From: Spinellus fusiger
Taxonomy: Eukaryota; Mucoromycota; Mucoromycetes; Mucorales; Phycomycetaceae
Reading direction: 5' to 3'
DNA length: 64,000 nucleotides
NCBI GenBank assembly: GCA_025094145.1
Contig: JALLLS010000010.1
Coordinates: 1 to 64,000, forward strand
Shown: piece after piece, positions 1 to 12,145 of the stretch
Numbering within the stretch: position 1 is the stretch's first letter
How the letters are laid out: every line of letters starts with the position of its first letter
The notes under the pieces: generated by a model
Told to the model about the DNA's origin: nothing
Databases searched by the model: none
What the model saw: only the letters and a program-made list of their open reading frames with translations
Position numbers and translations under genes: made by a program

Positions 1-157
1 CTGTGATGAATTAAGTAAATCATGAGACCAAGGCCTAATTTCAATCGTACCATTAAACCACTACATACCATTGCCTAATTTACATTCAGCGTCTTGATAG
101 TATTTGCTTAAATTATACCATTATGTTGTCTTGTGTACAATGAGATTCCTTGTATAA

Positions 158-443
158 CTACACACCAGGAGATCTTTAGGATATAAAAGGAAATAGTTGA
201 AATACAATTGTTTAAGAAATGACAAATCGATTTGAAAAGGAGCAAAAATAGTGCGATGTATTCATAAACAATATATTCTATTGATAATACAATTTGATAT
301 TGAGATATTCCACAAAAGGAAATAATAATTTGGATACGCAAACCTTTTGATTTTAAATACAGTTCCATAAAGGCAAGAAATTTTTAGACGTAAAAGGAAG
401 GAGATATCCCGCCTAAAAGCCAGAAAAATCTCCTGGTGTGTAG
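158..443. mobile_element. MITE of the TTCTACACACC Fanzor-element family
   Basis: A 286-bp element bounded by CTACACACCAGGAGAT on the left and its inverse on the right. The left ~105 bp match the left end of the 3.2-kb element at 20619 almost base for base. The right ~170 bp match the right end of that element at about 23690-23857. It is therefore an internal-deletion derivative, and the open frame across it (108-368, minus) is not a gene. A target-site duplication is not clear. Confidence 0.8.
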
Positions 444-535
444 AGTATTTTTATTGTTAGACATGTATATTGCCTATTACTGAATGATAAAGTAAATAGA
501 ATTTGAGAAGATAAATATTACAGAGATTTCTTAAT

Positions 536-625
536 AATAGTAGTCATAGGCATAGTAATAATAATAGTAGCTATAGTAATAATGATAGTAGTAGTCATAG
601 TCATAGTAATAAATAGTAAATAAAA
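536..625. repeat. Degenerate TAATAG/TCATAG microsatellite
   Basis: Imperfect tandem array of six-base units such as AGTCAT and AGTAAT interspersed with AAT triplets. Confidence 0.7.
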
Positions 626-2770
626 TCAACAAAACATCATCCTCTGTCTATCTTTTACCTCATAGAAACCTGATAATATTTATTCTTAAAGATATATTTA
701 AAAGGGGACAGCATGAATGAGACAAAGCCAATCATGGCGTAGTTACTAATCTTATGTACAAAAGTACATGAGATCAAGCAAGTTCTATTACAGCCATTTT
801 AGTCATACTATTTCTACAAGGCTTTATAACACATCTCTCCACAATAACAAATCTATATTAAAACAACACTAAACTTTAAAACTGACATTGATATGAATCT
901 AGCCCACTTTTTTGATAAGTATACTCATTTAGTAACAAATATCTACATTGTTTTAAACTCTTTATTTTAAAAAATAAAATAAAATAAAAGGAAAATAAGA
1001 TTCTTTCCTTTTTGGTAGATCATGAGACACTTTGAGGGTCGGCTATGGCTTTGAGTACAGAAAGATGAACGCATGTCTGACTATCAAAAAGCCAACAGGC
1101 AACTAATATTTGTTTCCAGTTGAAATTAAGCATTGTACTCTTGCTTTTAATATAAGGGAGATGCCCCGTTACTCATGTCCTATTCATCAACGTAGGGTTG
1201 AATATAGCTCATTCTATTGTTTTCTCTTGATTCTATATTCTTAACACCAGCCATAGATTCAAGAGATATTACTTTGGTCATCCTATTAAAGAAGAACAGT
1301 CTACCTTTGTCCAAGAATGATGTAGATGAACATGGTTTGCTTATAAGTCTTTCTTCAGTTCAATGGCTTGTATTATTTCAATCGAGAATGATATCCACAA
1401 CCTTATCAGACTTAAAATAGTATTATTAGCCATCACTGAGGTTGAAAACAGCAATATAACATTCTTTTCTTGAAAGAGACTAAAAGAGAAGACCCAGTTT
1501 TCAAATGACTTTGAAATTCAATAACAACCATGTCTTGACGGATCAATTAATACACTTCACACTTGATTATGATAACTGATAGATTGGAAAATGAACACTA
1601 ACGGAGACTGTCTTTTTTATTTCCATTTTGCGAAATTAAATATCATTTTATCCACACTGTATATTAAAAAGCATTCACCGACCTATTTTAAGAAATATTA
1701 TATAGCCAAAGAATGCTGGAAATGTGTAGAGGAAGAATAGCTACATGAGAATTGAATGAATAAAACTTCAAATCTAATGAACATTTGTAGAGAATAGTGT
1801 CTTATTTTAAAGACAGGCCATCGTAAGACTAGCATATCTGTTCATGAGAAAGAGGCTGAACATTACAAAGATGATTTAAACAACTGAGAGTATGAATACA
1901 GTATAGTATGTGTTACTAATACCCCAAGTCGGTTATGGCGTTATATTACAGAATACAGGTACAACACTTGTACAGTCTTTGTACAGTCACTATGGGAATA
2001 AATAAATTATTTGTGGGTTATTAGAACTCCACAGTTCCACTTTTCATTTATCCATATAATTAGGATGTATTAAGTTCCAAGAAGCCCAATGGGAATCAGT
2101 TTAGTGGTTGAATTTATTAGTTATAAAATAATAATAATAATAATAATAATTAAAGGAACCACTCTAAAGATTAGAAAAATAAATAATCCACAGAGTGACC
2201 TTGTCTTTTTATTTTAATGATCAACAGATAGCTTCTTTTCAGGGTCGTTAAAAGAGTATTGAAAGGACCCCTCTATCTATCTATCTATCTTTCTATCCTT
2301 CTATCTTTCTTGGAATGGATACTCTATTGGGATATCCTTTAGTGCTCTTTATTCTACAGTCCATAGCATGTAGTCACACATCTTCTATTATCTATTATCC
2401 TAGAAAAGTATCAAGTGAAACAAGACATGTAGCAGCATTGTTACAAATCTTTTTTTTTCTTTCTTTCATTTCAAGAGAGCTAATCTAAAAATGCACCCAT
2501 TTACGCCAACAAAGGCTATTTAAACTTAAACTTTATTGAGGTACAGAAGTGGATTTATTAAAAGAAATGTTTTCTATTCATTCAATTCTTTCATGACTAT
2601 CACTAAGGACATAGAATAAACTATTCTTAGCTGCCTTATCTATTTCTATCTACTGAAGAAAGAAAGAAAAAGGCACGCTAGGTATTCGTGTGTGTGATTA
2701 TGATTCAACTATTTGCTTGGATGTGAATATTCAAACAGGCAATGGCTTGTAGATTATTCAGCAAATAATA

Positions 2771-2825
2771 TAAGACTATAAGACTATAAGAAACTATAAG
2801 AAACTATAAGAAACTATAAGAAACT
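2771..2825. repeat. Tandem repeat, 10-bp unit AAACTATAAG
   Basis: Four perfect units of AAACTATAAG preceded by two shorter GACTATAA units. Non-coding. Confidence 0.85.
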
Positions 2826-5252
2826 AAAGACTTGGTGGCCTATTAAAAAAAAAAGATTCTGTGGCCTTTGCTCTTAATTACCAACTCAGCACAACAAAAG
2901 AAAGGGCCGACAGGTGCAGAAAATTTGATTTCATTCCCTTATCTTAAAAAAAAGATGCCTCAAGTCATTAGAGGAGAAAGTCTAATCCATTGTCCTTTGT
3001 GATCATCTCTCTTTTGATGAGATGAAGAGGAGGGGGAATAGACCAGTGCTAGAGATAGAATAAATCCAGTTTATGTTTTGTGCTTTGTGCCTTTATTCTA
3101 TAGTCTTTGCTTATGGGCCATTGGCTTATGGGCTATTTATGCTTTTTAAACAATGCGTGCTATTCTTTTTTTTTCTATCCTCTATTGTTTGCTTCTGTAG
3201 AGATCCCTGTCTTGTAGAGTATCATGTGATTATAAAAGGTATACAAAGCTCTATCTTAGATGGCTCAGTAATGAGATAGTAAATGATCAAACAATGATGT
3301 GAGTAGTACATAGTTACGGTTATTTCATTAATGTAACACTCCAGGCGTGTCCACTCTACGGATACTTAAACTTAGGGTGACATCACTTTTAGCTCACCAA
3401 GAAAGAGAGAAGTAAATAATAAAAACACACTGGGTCCATCTACAGCCTAATGGGTGCCTTCCTGCACGAGTACTTTAATGAGCTATAACAGAGAGCATAG
3501 GAGTATAGAACAGAGACTTGATTGACAGCTATGGTAATTTATACAGCACATGAAGAATATTTTATTGGTATGGCAGCTTATTCTGAATTCAAAGATATGC
3601 ATCTCCAAAAGATCCAATAATAAATACTATTTTAGAAAGACGTGTACATCCAATACCAGCTCCATTGACCCAGATATGTTTCAGTTTCATTGATTGTCCT
3701 CATCTGAGCTTCTTGTGGGAGAGTGGGAGGGAGGGTGGGAGAGATCAGCACTATTTCATCGACAGTGATGGCGGACATGAAACGTAACACTTATGTTCAA
3801 TAAGTACTGGTAGACAGACCAATAAAATGAAGCAAGGCAAGAGATAAAGTAAAAGGGCTGACTATCAAATAGTATGGGTTTTGTTAAAGCCAAGTGCTTT
3901 GTAAAATGGTGTTTGTAATACGTGTATGAGTTAAGAGTCCCCTATTGATCCATCCATGCAGTACCAGTGGTTCTGTAAAGTGCAACCACCAAAAATAAAC
4001 CACCTCGTGGGATGACTGTTGAATACGAGCAAAGACCTTTCTGTCAAATGTCAAGTGGGTTTTATTGGTGGACTTTGGCGTCATTAGAAAATGAAAATCC
4101 ACGTTGTGAATTACTGTTTATAACCTGTCAAGGTGCACGGTTTCGAGCGATCAAGTCCACAATGTAAGCAACGTGGCAATTGTGGTACTCTTTGTGTTTA
4201 TCGGTGTGTAAGCAATGGTAGGGATAAAATAAGCTTCTCCCACAAAAGATCATCATAACAATACTCTACTTCTGCTTAGAATACTGGGGTTTCTTAGTTT
4301 CTGACTCATTGATGGAGACTTCTTTACTGATCAAGAGATAATGAGGCTGTAGGAAGGAGGAGAAGAAGGGTGTATGAATGTCTCTATGAGTGACTCTACT
4401 GCTATTGGTATCTCTCTACCTTTTTATCCTTGATCCTATTCCAGGAATGACTTTTTTTTTCTCTTTCTCTTTCTCTCTCTCTCTTTCAAGGCAATAACTA
4501 CCAAAAATAAATAAGGAATGGACAAAGATATTTTGGTTTTATTTTGGTTTTATTTTACTTTCTATTTTTCCCTACTCAAGGCCTATAAGAATACCTTTTT
4601 CTTTTTTCTTTTTTCTCTTTTCTTTTTTCAAGTCATAAACACCGCCCCCAGCACGCGCATCATCAACATATTGGGTCTACAATAGTACAAGTGGAATATC
4701 TTCTTTTTCTTATTGGCAGCAGTGTATATAAATAAAATCAATAGAGATAGAGGCTTAATGATACTATTCCTTATATTGTCTCTTGTGATGGGTGGGACGG
4801 GTGCGGGTATTCTTTACACTTCGCCACCCATCGCCCTGATTTTAAGCTAGACCCAGCTATTATTTTTATTTTTATTTTTATTTTTGTTTTTGTTTTTTAT
4901 AGACATGTCTATGCCTGTTTCTAGAGGCTATAGAATGGTATGCAGACAGATTCATAGAAGCTTAGAGTATAAGGATGATGTATTAGAAAGGGGTTTCCTT
5001 ATAGGTTCAAGTTGTTTAATAGGAACTTTGTGAACAGAATGAATCAATGAAAAGAAATGGAGTATGTACTGACAATGAATTAACAATAGCCTAATAGTAA
5101 TAGTAATAATGGGGGAGAAAAAGGAAGAATGATGAATGAGTAAAGATTACCATACGAATGAAATGCATAAATAGTATATATCCTGCTGCCTGTCCTACAG
5201 AAAGCAAACGAATGACTGAATAAGGTGCCATTGCCGACATTTATTGTTCCAT

Positions 5253-7265
5253 CTACTTTCTGCTGATGAGAGGTTTTCTAGCCACAGGAGCAGTAGACTT
5301 GGTACTGATAAGCGTAGTCTTTTCAGTAGGAACTCGTGTGCGACGAAGGGGTGTCTCGGTAAGAGTGGAGCGAGGATTGGCAGGACGAGAGCGAGTCAGT
5401 GTCTGGCTGGGTTTGGTGCGCAGTGGAGTCGTAGGGCGAGAAGCAGCCGTGGATTTTGGTGTGCGTAGTGGCGTGGTAGGACGAGAGACGGCAGAAGAGG
5501 TTTGAGTGCGTAAATGAGAAGTATGAGGAGTGGAAGTAAGAGTGGTGGTGGTGGGCTTTGATACAATAGTTTTGTTCTTTTTCAGCAGAGCAATCTGCTC
5601 CATAGCCTCATCTAATTGACGCTGGAGAGCTCGTTTGGACTCTGCTTCCTCCTTCTCTTGTCGTTGGCGAGTGATCTTCATATCGTGGACTTGATCAATC
5701 ACGATCTGCATCATGGATTCCAGCTCACATCGTGCCTGTGTCTCCTTTTTGAGACGTGATTCCAAGGGCTGGATCTGTGCAAATGTTTGCTCAAATTTGC
5801 TCTCATAGGCTTCTCTGACACTGACTTCTTGTTCGAGACGCTCATGGAGACCCTTTTGTTGTTGGTCTACAAGCACAGTCATGTCTTCCATGGCTTTCTC
5901 AAAGGCAATACGAATGGAAGTTTCCTCTCGAAGGCACTGTTCTGCATTGTACAGTCTTTGTTCTATCTTCTTCATTTGCTGACGGTGCACAGTACCACAG
6001 ATGCGCATGATGTTGACCATCAAACGATGTGTAGGCTGGATGCCTGTCATGTTCTTTAGTGCTTTGCGTGTCTGGTAGCCTCTCCATACGGACTGGATGT
6101 GAATGGCGGCTGAAGTGCGTACAGAGTTATGGTCTAATAATTGACTCTGTTCTTCTTCAGACAGGGGCAGGAAGACAGAGGCAGATTCAATGGGGAGTTC
6201 TTTGTAATCTTCATCATCTTCATAATATCCTTCATCACTGCTAAGAAATGTTAGACTGGAGGGTCGTTGAAAGGCAGGGTTGCTTTTGTTGATTTTGATG
6301 ATCACCACCTTGGAGGAGCTGGTCGTGTCGCTGCGGGAGTCTTGGTCAGTGTACTGGCTGTTGCTGCCACTGAGACACAGTTCTGATTCACTCTGATAAA
6401 TAGGAAGATCGCCTTCATCAGAGCCAAGAGGAGAAGAAGCACGGTGGTAGGGATGCATGCCATAAGACACTAATAAGAATCAGACGGTTAGGTTCTATGG
6501 CAAGAGAGTCTTTATTACTAGAGATGGGTGTGTACCTTGTGTGGGCCATCCATACTGATTGTCAGAGGTGAAGAGATCTTCCTCCCATTGAATCTTCTCT
6601 TCATCCACACGATCCAAATTGCTGACTAGACGTCTACGCTGACCAGACAAAAAGGAAAACGGGCCGACGGGACTCTCCTGCTTCTGATCAGAATGCACTT
6701 GAGTCACGGTCATTGTGGAATCGTACGACTGTTCCCGAGTTCGTCCTTCGTTACCCGTCGGGGAATAAGGCGCATTGTGTGTGAATTGTGCAGGAAGTTG
6801 CAGAGGAGACAGTCTACCGTCATCGATAAGCAACTTGTCGCTGTGGTCTGTGGTTTGTTCTGACCAGGATGCATAGGCATGATCACTGTAGGTGGATGGA
6901 ATATCGCTATAATCACATGAATTGAGGAATAAATCCAAATGTTCCTGGATGGAATCCCCCATTACGCTTGAATGGTTGGATAGGATTGCCATTGAGCCTG
7001 AGGTCACGCTTCCATAATAAAATGAACTGTTTTCATCTTCCGTATCAAATTCATGCAGCAGGGTGGAGCAGGCTGCAGTGGAGGTGGAGGTGGTAGTAAA
7101 GGAGGATTCGTCAAGGTAGGAAAAGCAGTCATCAATGGCGTCATAGCGAGAGACTTCTTCGAGGCGTGAACGTGAGGGGAATTCATATTGATATTGTTCT
7201 GGTGCGAGGTTCTGAGGCACGTCGATGACTTCACCTTCTTCAGAATCAAACAAAAAGTGGTGTGG
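5253..7265 (-). CDS. IQ-motif coiled-coil protein (5' end unresolved)
   Basis: Two exons are clear: 7265-6536 and 6469-5253, joined across a 66-nt intron (6535-6470) with a GTAC donor, CTAAC branch and TTAG acceptor; the split codon is Val. The frame is closed upstream by a TAG at 7268-7266 that lies in a good acceptor (ctcctactag), so at least one more 5' exon is expected, and I found no convincing start. The visible ~648 residues hold an acidic Ser/Thr-rich N-terminal part, one IQ motif (IQSVWRGYQTRK, about genome 6098-6063), a Glu/Gln/Arg-rich coiled coil of roughly 130 residues, and a basic tail with repeated TTPLRT and SRPTTP units. IQ motifs bind calmodulin or myosin-type light chains, and the tail resembles microtubule- or kinase-targeted basic regions; both roles are inferred. 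No specific family recognised. Confidence 0.8.
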
Positions 7266-8268
7266 CTAGTAGGAGGAGAGTCGGAGTATAAGAACATGGA
7301 TCACTTATTTTACTCAATTCACTCTCTTTTTGGTGGTAGCACTCCTAATCGACTATAGCTATGACTAGAATGACTAGGACTACGGAGATGGCAGCCCCCA
7401 CCCACACCAACGGTCTTTTTTTTTTCTTTCTTTCTTTTTCTGGTAAGAGTGGTGGTAATAATAACACTAATAATAATAATACTAATAATAACACTAACAC
7501 TAACACTAATAACACGGCGACGACTACTACTAATTCTTATCTCTTTCTTATTATTACCTGGTCATGTTTGTACATTATTGCTTTATCATCGGCGACCAGC
7601 GATGTAGGATGACTTAGCATAATAGGTTGAGAATTAAAACGGCCATCGTTTGCCATCATCATGTATAAGAGTAATTTTGATGGATAATTTTAAAAAATAA
7701 AAATAATAAAAATAATAAAAATAATAAGAAAGTGTAAATCTAAAGAATATTTCTAGTGATTATTTCTATTGTGTAAATCTAGAGACTGTAAATGAAAGGA
7801 GAGAAACCAAGCTAGACGGAAGCCTGAAGGGTGAAAAGAGAGGATGGCGGAGGAGAAGGAAGAAAAGAGAGGAATGGGTTGGTGGTGAGTGGCTTTGTGA
7901 CTGAGCGCAATAGTTAGCACAGTGAGAGAATGAAAATGGAAGGGGGGAGGGTTAAGAAAATGAAAATGAAGAAATGGTGAAAATATGTAAAATGCAAACA
8001 AGTGACCAAAAGCGAAGAAAGTGAGCTGAAAGAGTGAAAGAAAGAAAGAGAGAAATCCGATGAGCGAAAGTTTAAGAGTGAAAAAAAAGGGGGGAGGAGA
8101 GAGAGAGAGGATGTTGAAAATGGAAAAGGGAAGAAACGTGATACGATACGATTCGATACACTATTAAGCTTGGCCCACTGTTCACTCTTTTTTACGGGCC
8201 AACTGAGTAGCGGTGGTAGTGGTTGGCTCACCTTCTCTTGGCTCACTGGGTTGTCGTTGGTGATCGTT

Positions 8269-8295
8269 GGGTTGGGTTGGGTTGGGTTGGTTGGG
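8269..8295 (+). other. G-rich GGGTT array, possible G-quadruplex
   Basis: Four consecutive GGG tracts spaced by TT, then GG and a fifth GGG. This fits the G3+N1-7 quadruplex pattern on the plus strand. It lies about 1 kb upstream of the known part of the minus-strand IQ-motif gene. The unit differs from TTAGGG, so it is not a telomere tract. Confidence 0.6.
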
Positions 8296-9138
8296 AGAAG
8301 AACGTGCAAAAGAATAAAAAGGGGGGGTAGAGGATGGCAAATAAAGAAAAGGGCCGAACTATTCAAGCTTGGTCGTTTTTTGTATATAAATATAGAACAC
8401 TCGTCCTTGGTACTACCAGAAAACCCATAGTATTCTATGTTTCTATGCGGTAACAAAACAATAGGGCAATTTGCTAATTTCTTCTACTTTACCTGTCTGA
8501 CTGCTATTTCATGCTGGTAGTGAATCCTTACATTATAATAAATAACATTATCACTCTACGTAATTCATTACACTCCACATTTAGAACTCAAATGATAAGT
8601 TGTACAATCTATTCTGAGTAGGAGGACAATAGGCGTATCACCCCATTAGTGAGAATATCAATTGCGATTGATTCCATGGCAAGATCATTTTCATTTCGAT
8701 GTTTGAATCCTCAATTATTTGAATGTGTGTCTACAAAGGTGGGTGGGGTAGTTTACATGTGTAGCTGTGTGTATTTGTGTGTAGCTGTGTGTAGTTGCGT
8801 GTAATTGTATGTAATTGTATGTAATTGTATGTAATTGTATACACTCACTTGCACTCACTTACACATTAGACTGTACTCGTACAAAACGAAACAGTAGCAC
8901 ATTCAACTCAGCACCACTATCATTCGTCATCTCAAGGCACTCTTATCTTGTATTGCACTGTAGTCATCTTTAAAGGCTAGATGTGTGAATGCATCTTGTA
9001 GGGCTTTCCTTTGTTCTTAGTCCTACGCCATGGTATTAAACTTTTTTATTTTAGTTCAGGGTAAATTATATGAATCATCCTTGGACTGTTCTTGCAGGTA
9101 AACAAACAACTACATGCATAAATATGTAGGTAGTCCTT

Positions 9139-9200
9139 TCTTCTTTCTCTTTCTTTCCTTCTTTCTTTTCTTTCCTTCTTTCTTTTCTTTCCTTCTTTCT
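9139..9200. repeat. Polypyrimidine tandem repeat, ~19-bp unit
   Basis: Three near-identical CTTTCCTTCTTTCTTTT units. Strand-asymmetric, non-coding. Confidence 0.7.
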
Positions 9201-10100
9201 TCTCTGTTCTTCTTCCTTATTGATCTATATTATTATTATTATTGGTGGTATTGTATTTTATAAATGGAACTGCCTCTGTACATCAGTACCCATGGAAAAG
9301 GAGAAAGGAAATAAAAATAAAATATCGCTCGTTGTAGGGGGACTTCAATGGCTCTGTATGACTATAGACTCCCTTTTATAAAACTATAGCCTGTAACAAG
9401 TCCTCACGGACCAACAGATTCCTCACTTGTACTCCATACAAAATATCGCCTTTCCTCCTCCTTTTTTCATCTTTTTTCTTGTGTACCCTTTAGCGTCTCA
9501 TAAGTGCTAAAATGAATGACACCTCGGCATACACAATCCTCTCCGTGTTGGCTCCGTAAAAGAAAGACCAGCTGACAAAGAAAATGTTCTCGGGTGACCC
9601 TTTTTGGGCTAGGATCAAACAACTGATCCCTTGGGTTGTCATGGAAATTCACTTTTTTATTTGTTTATTATTAGTATTAGTATTAGTATTATTATGAAAA
9701 GGGTGCTTCTTTTAAATCATCTCAACAATCAACTGACATGAAAAAAACAGCAAACAATGGAGTTTACAATAAAACAGTCAATATGTCCTTGGGAAAGAAC
9801 GAAAAATAGGCCGTAGTTGCTCACTTTCTATTTACGCCATGTGTCGATACAAGTGTCTAACCATGAATAAAAGTTTATTGTTCTATTCTTATGGTCCTGC
9901 TAATAGCATATGATTGTGTTGTATTTTACAAATCCCATAAATGAATTGAAAGAAGATAGACGTGTTGATTCCATAGCACATGTCTGTTTCTTAGCCATAT
10001 TTAAGAAGAATAGATTACTATTAGCCATTGTATAACTGAAGAGTAGTGTAACCCCATGCACTCTCCATGAACGACTCTTTGGGTTTCCATGCAAGCCGAC

Positions 10101-10160
10101 CTATTCTTGTACCTATTCTTGTACATATTCCTGTACCTACTCTTGTACATATTCCTGTAC
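10101..10160. repeat. 12-bp tandem repeat (CTATTCTTGTAC), five copies
   Basis: Five contiguous 12-bp units with one to three substitutions each. Units alternate between CTATTCTTGTAC-like and ATATTCCTGTAC-like forms. The array lies inside overlapping short frames on both strands, which are artefacts of the periodicity. Confidence 0.85.
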
Positions 10161-11049
10161 ATGCTATTTTACCACGGTGCGGCCACCGAAAGAGGTGCCA
10201 CACAGGGAAAGAAAGCTCAAGTAGAGAGAAAACAAGAGTAATACAGTCCTACTTATTGTTCTCGCGGGGTAAATTGGAATACTACGAGAACTAGTCCCTG
10301 CATTGAATCATCATTATCACATCTACCACAAAAACAATAATGACAGTCCCTTCTCCTTTGTTGTCTGATTATCCTGGAATACTACTCTTGTGCGTACCAC
10401 TGTTATTTATACTCTTATTCTTATTTATGAAATATTTGGCTTATGTTTGTCAGTTGCACAAAAGCAGAATAGCAGTTGGTTTGGCATCTCATGTAAATAA
10501 ATAAAAAAGACAGTCTTGACCAGGATTCACCTTACAAACAAACAAATACAACGGACAGATCATAATAAAATAACGAGTAATATGACCTGAGCTTGGCAGT
10601 ACTATTGGAAAAAATGTCCAGCCAAACTGAGGACGGACTTGTATTTTTAGGTGATCAAATCTTATGTAAAAATAAAGCACCCATGGATACACTATTGGTA
10701 TTATTCTTCTGCCCATGTAATAATAAATACAACCAAAGTAATACTAATAAATCAGATCGATCACATATTTATAAAGTGTCTAATAAAATACTTATCAAGT
10801 ACAATCCACAAAATATCACTACTTGTTATAGTGTACAAATGCTTTCTATTCTGAATTGCTATTCAATAGAAATCCTCTTTTGTCTACCTTTTTTATTTTA
10901 TTTTTTACTTTCATCATGACATCAAATACATGGGTAGTGTGAGTTATCATGTATTTGTACAAAGAAACATTAAGGAATAATAACACATATACTAAGGCTT
11001 AACTTATCTTGTTTGCATAGCTATACTAGTGATAATGGAAACATAAAAC

Positions 11050-11087
11050 ACAAAATACAAAATACAAAATACAAAATACAAAATACA
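11050..11087. repeat. Tandem repeat, 7-bp unit CAAAATA
   Basis: Five units of CAAAATA in non-coding DNA. Confidence 0.8.
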
Positions 11088-12145
11088 TAAGAATGTGGAT
11101 GCTTGTCCTTAATAAACTAAACCCACATAAATGTACTTATTTCTTTTTTGCCTTGAAATGATAATGCAACTAATTATATTTACAATTCGTATACATTATT
11201 TCATCATGTGGATATATTGATAATTCATGCTAGGTGGTTGATAAATTATGTAAATATAAAGCGTACATTTATTAACACTACAACTGCTACTGAGGCTGAC
11301 ACATCAAAATGTGATGATGACTCACTTTACTATAAGCATCCAACTTCAGGCGTCACAATGTATACAATAGATGGCTCACACTACACACTGCACATAATAT
11401 CTAAATAAACAGTGATCGATAAACTAGTTTATGGCTCTATTTTCTATTTGTTAATCAAAACCGGGTTTTGTTTCTACTTTTGGATCGACACAATGCATGG
11501 ACTATCTATCAAAGAGACTCTTTGTCCAAATGTCCTGACAATGTAAGAAGAGCGTACTGCTATTTAAACTATCAAGTAGAATAAGATCAAACAGTCCGAT
11601 GACGATACCTCTATAATAATTGAGCTTAGAATGCCTGTCTTGCTTGTCCTAAAAGACAGGACACATGGCTTATTTCAAAAGATCTAATCAGTTTACTTTA
11701 ATGATTATAAACTGAAATACAAGAGAAAGTAAGCTTGGTGGTGGTACAACTTGTAAGCATACAGCTTTCTTACATATACTATGGATTCTTCCGAAAGAAA
11801 GAAAAAAACAACCACCACCAAAATTGTATATCGACAATAAATTTCACCTACAGAAAAGGAGAGAAAATGGGAAATATTAGCTGATGGATTTTATCCTAAA
11901 ACTCAAGAATGATCAGTACTGCTTCATCGATGCCTTATTCTCTTCTAGCATAGCAACTAAGTTACTTTATTTAAAAATAGATCAAGGAAGCCCGGTCGCT
12001 CTATACTCCTATTCGAGATGAAAATGTGGGTACAACATGCAATTATTCAATTAAAGTGTCCAGATAACTTAGCCATGGTCTGGATACTTTGCAAGATTAT
12101 AAGTATTCTTTTACTCTTCCTATCTTTGTCTTTCAACTAATAATA

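Larger units (their letters stand above)
444..5252. other. Gene-free intergenic stretch
   Basis: No ORF here looks like a gene: the open frames are short, lack plausible splice partners and have no recognisable motifs. The stretch holds microsatellites, homopolymer tracts and polypyrimidine runs such as 4450-4490 and 4593-4630. A short frame at 3884-4102 (minus) has no recognisable family. Confidence 0.6.
7266..12145. other. Intergenic stretch, low-complexity rich
   Basis: Contains the unresolved 5' part of the IQ-motif gene near its left edge. Beyond that are AAT/ACT trinucleotide repeats (7436-7515), strand-asymmetric purine tracts (7770-8130), a G-rich array (8269-8295), TGTAATTGTA repeats (8757-8840), a polypyrimidine tandem (9139-9200) and a 12-bp tandem (10101-10160). 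A 61-codon frame on the minus strand (9467-9652) has balanced composition but no family and no clear splice partners. No gene can be supported. Confidence 0.55.

Noticed and set aside
7361..7612. Plus-strand frame rich in Asn/Thr
   Set aside because: Produced by AAT/ACT trinucleotide repeats; no other coding signs.
10101..10160. CRISPR-like regular repeats
   Set aside because: Units are 12 bp, contiguous and without spacers; plain tandem repeat.
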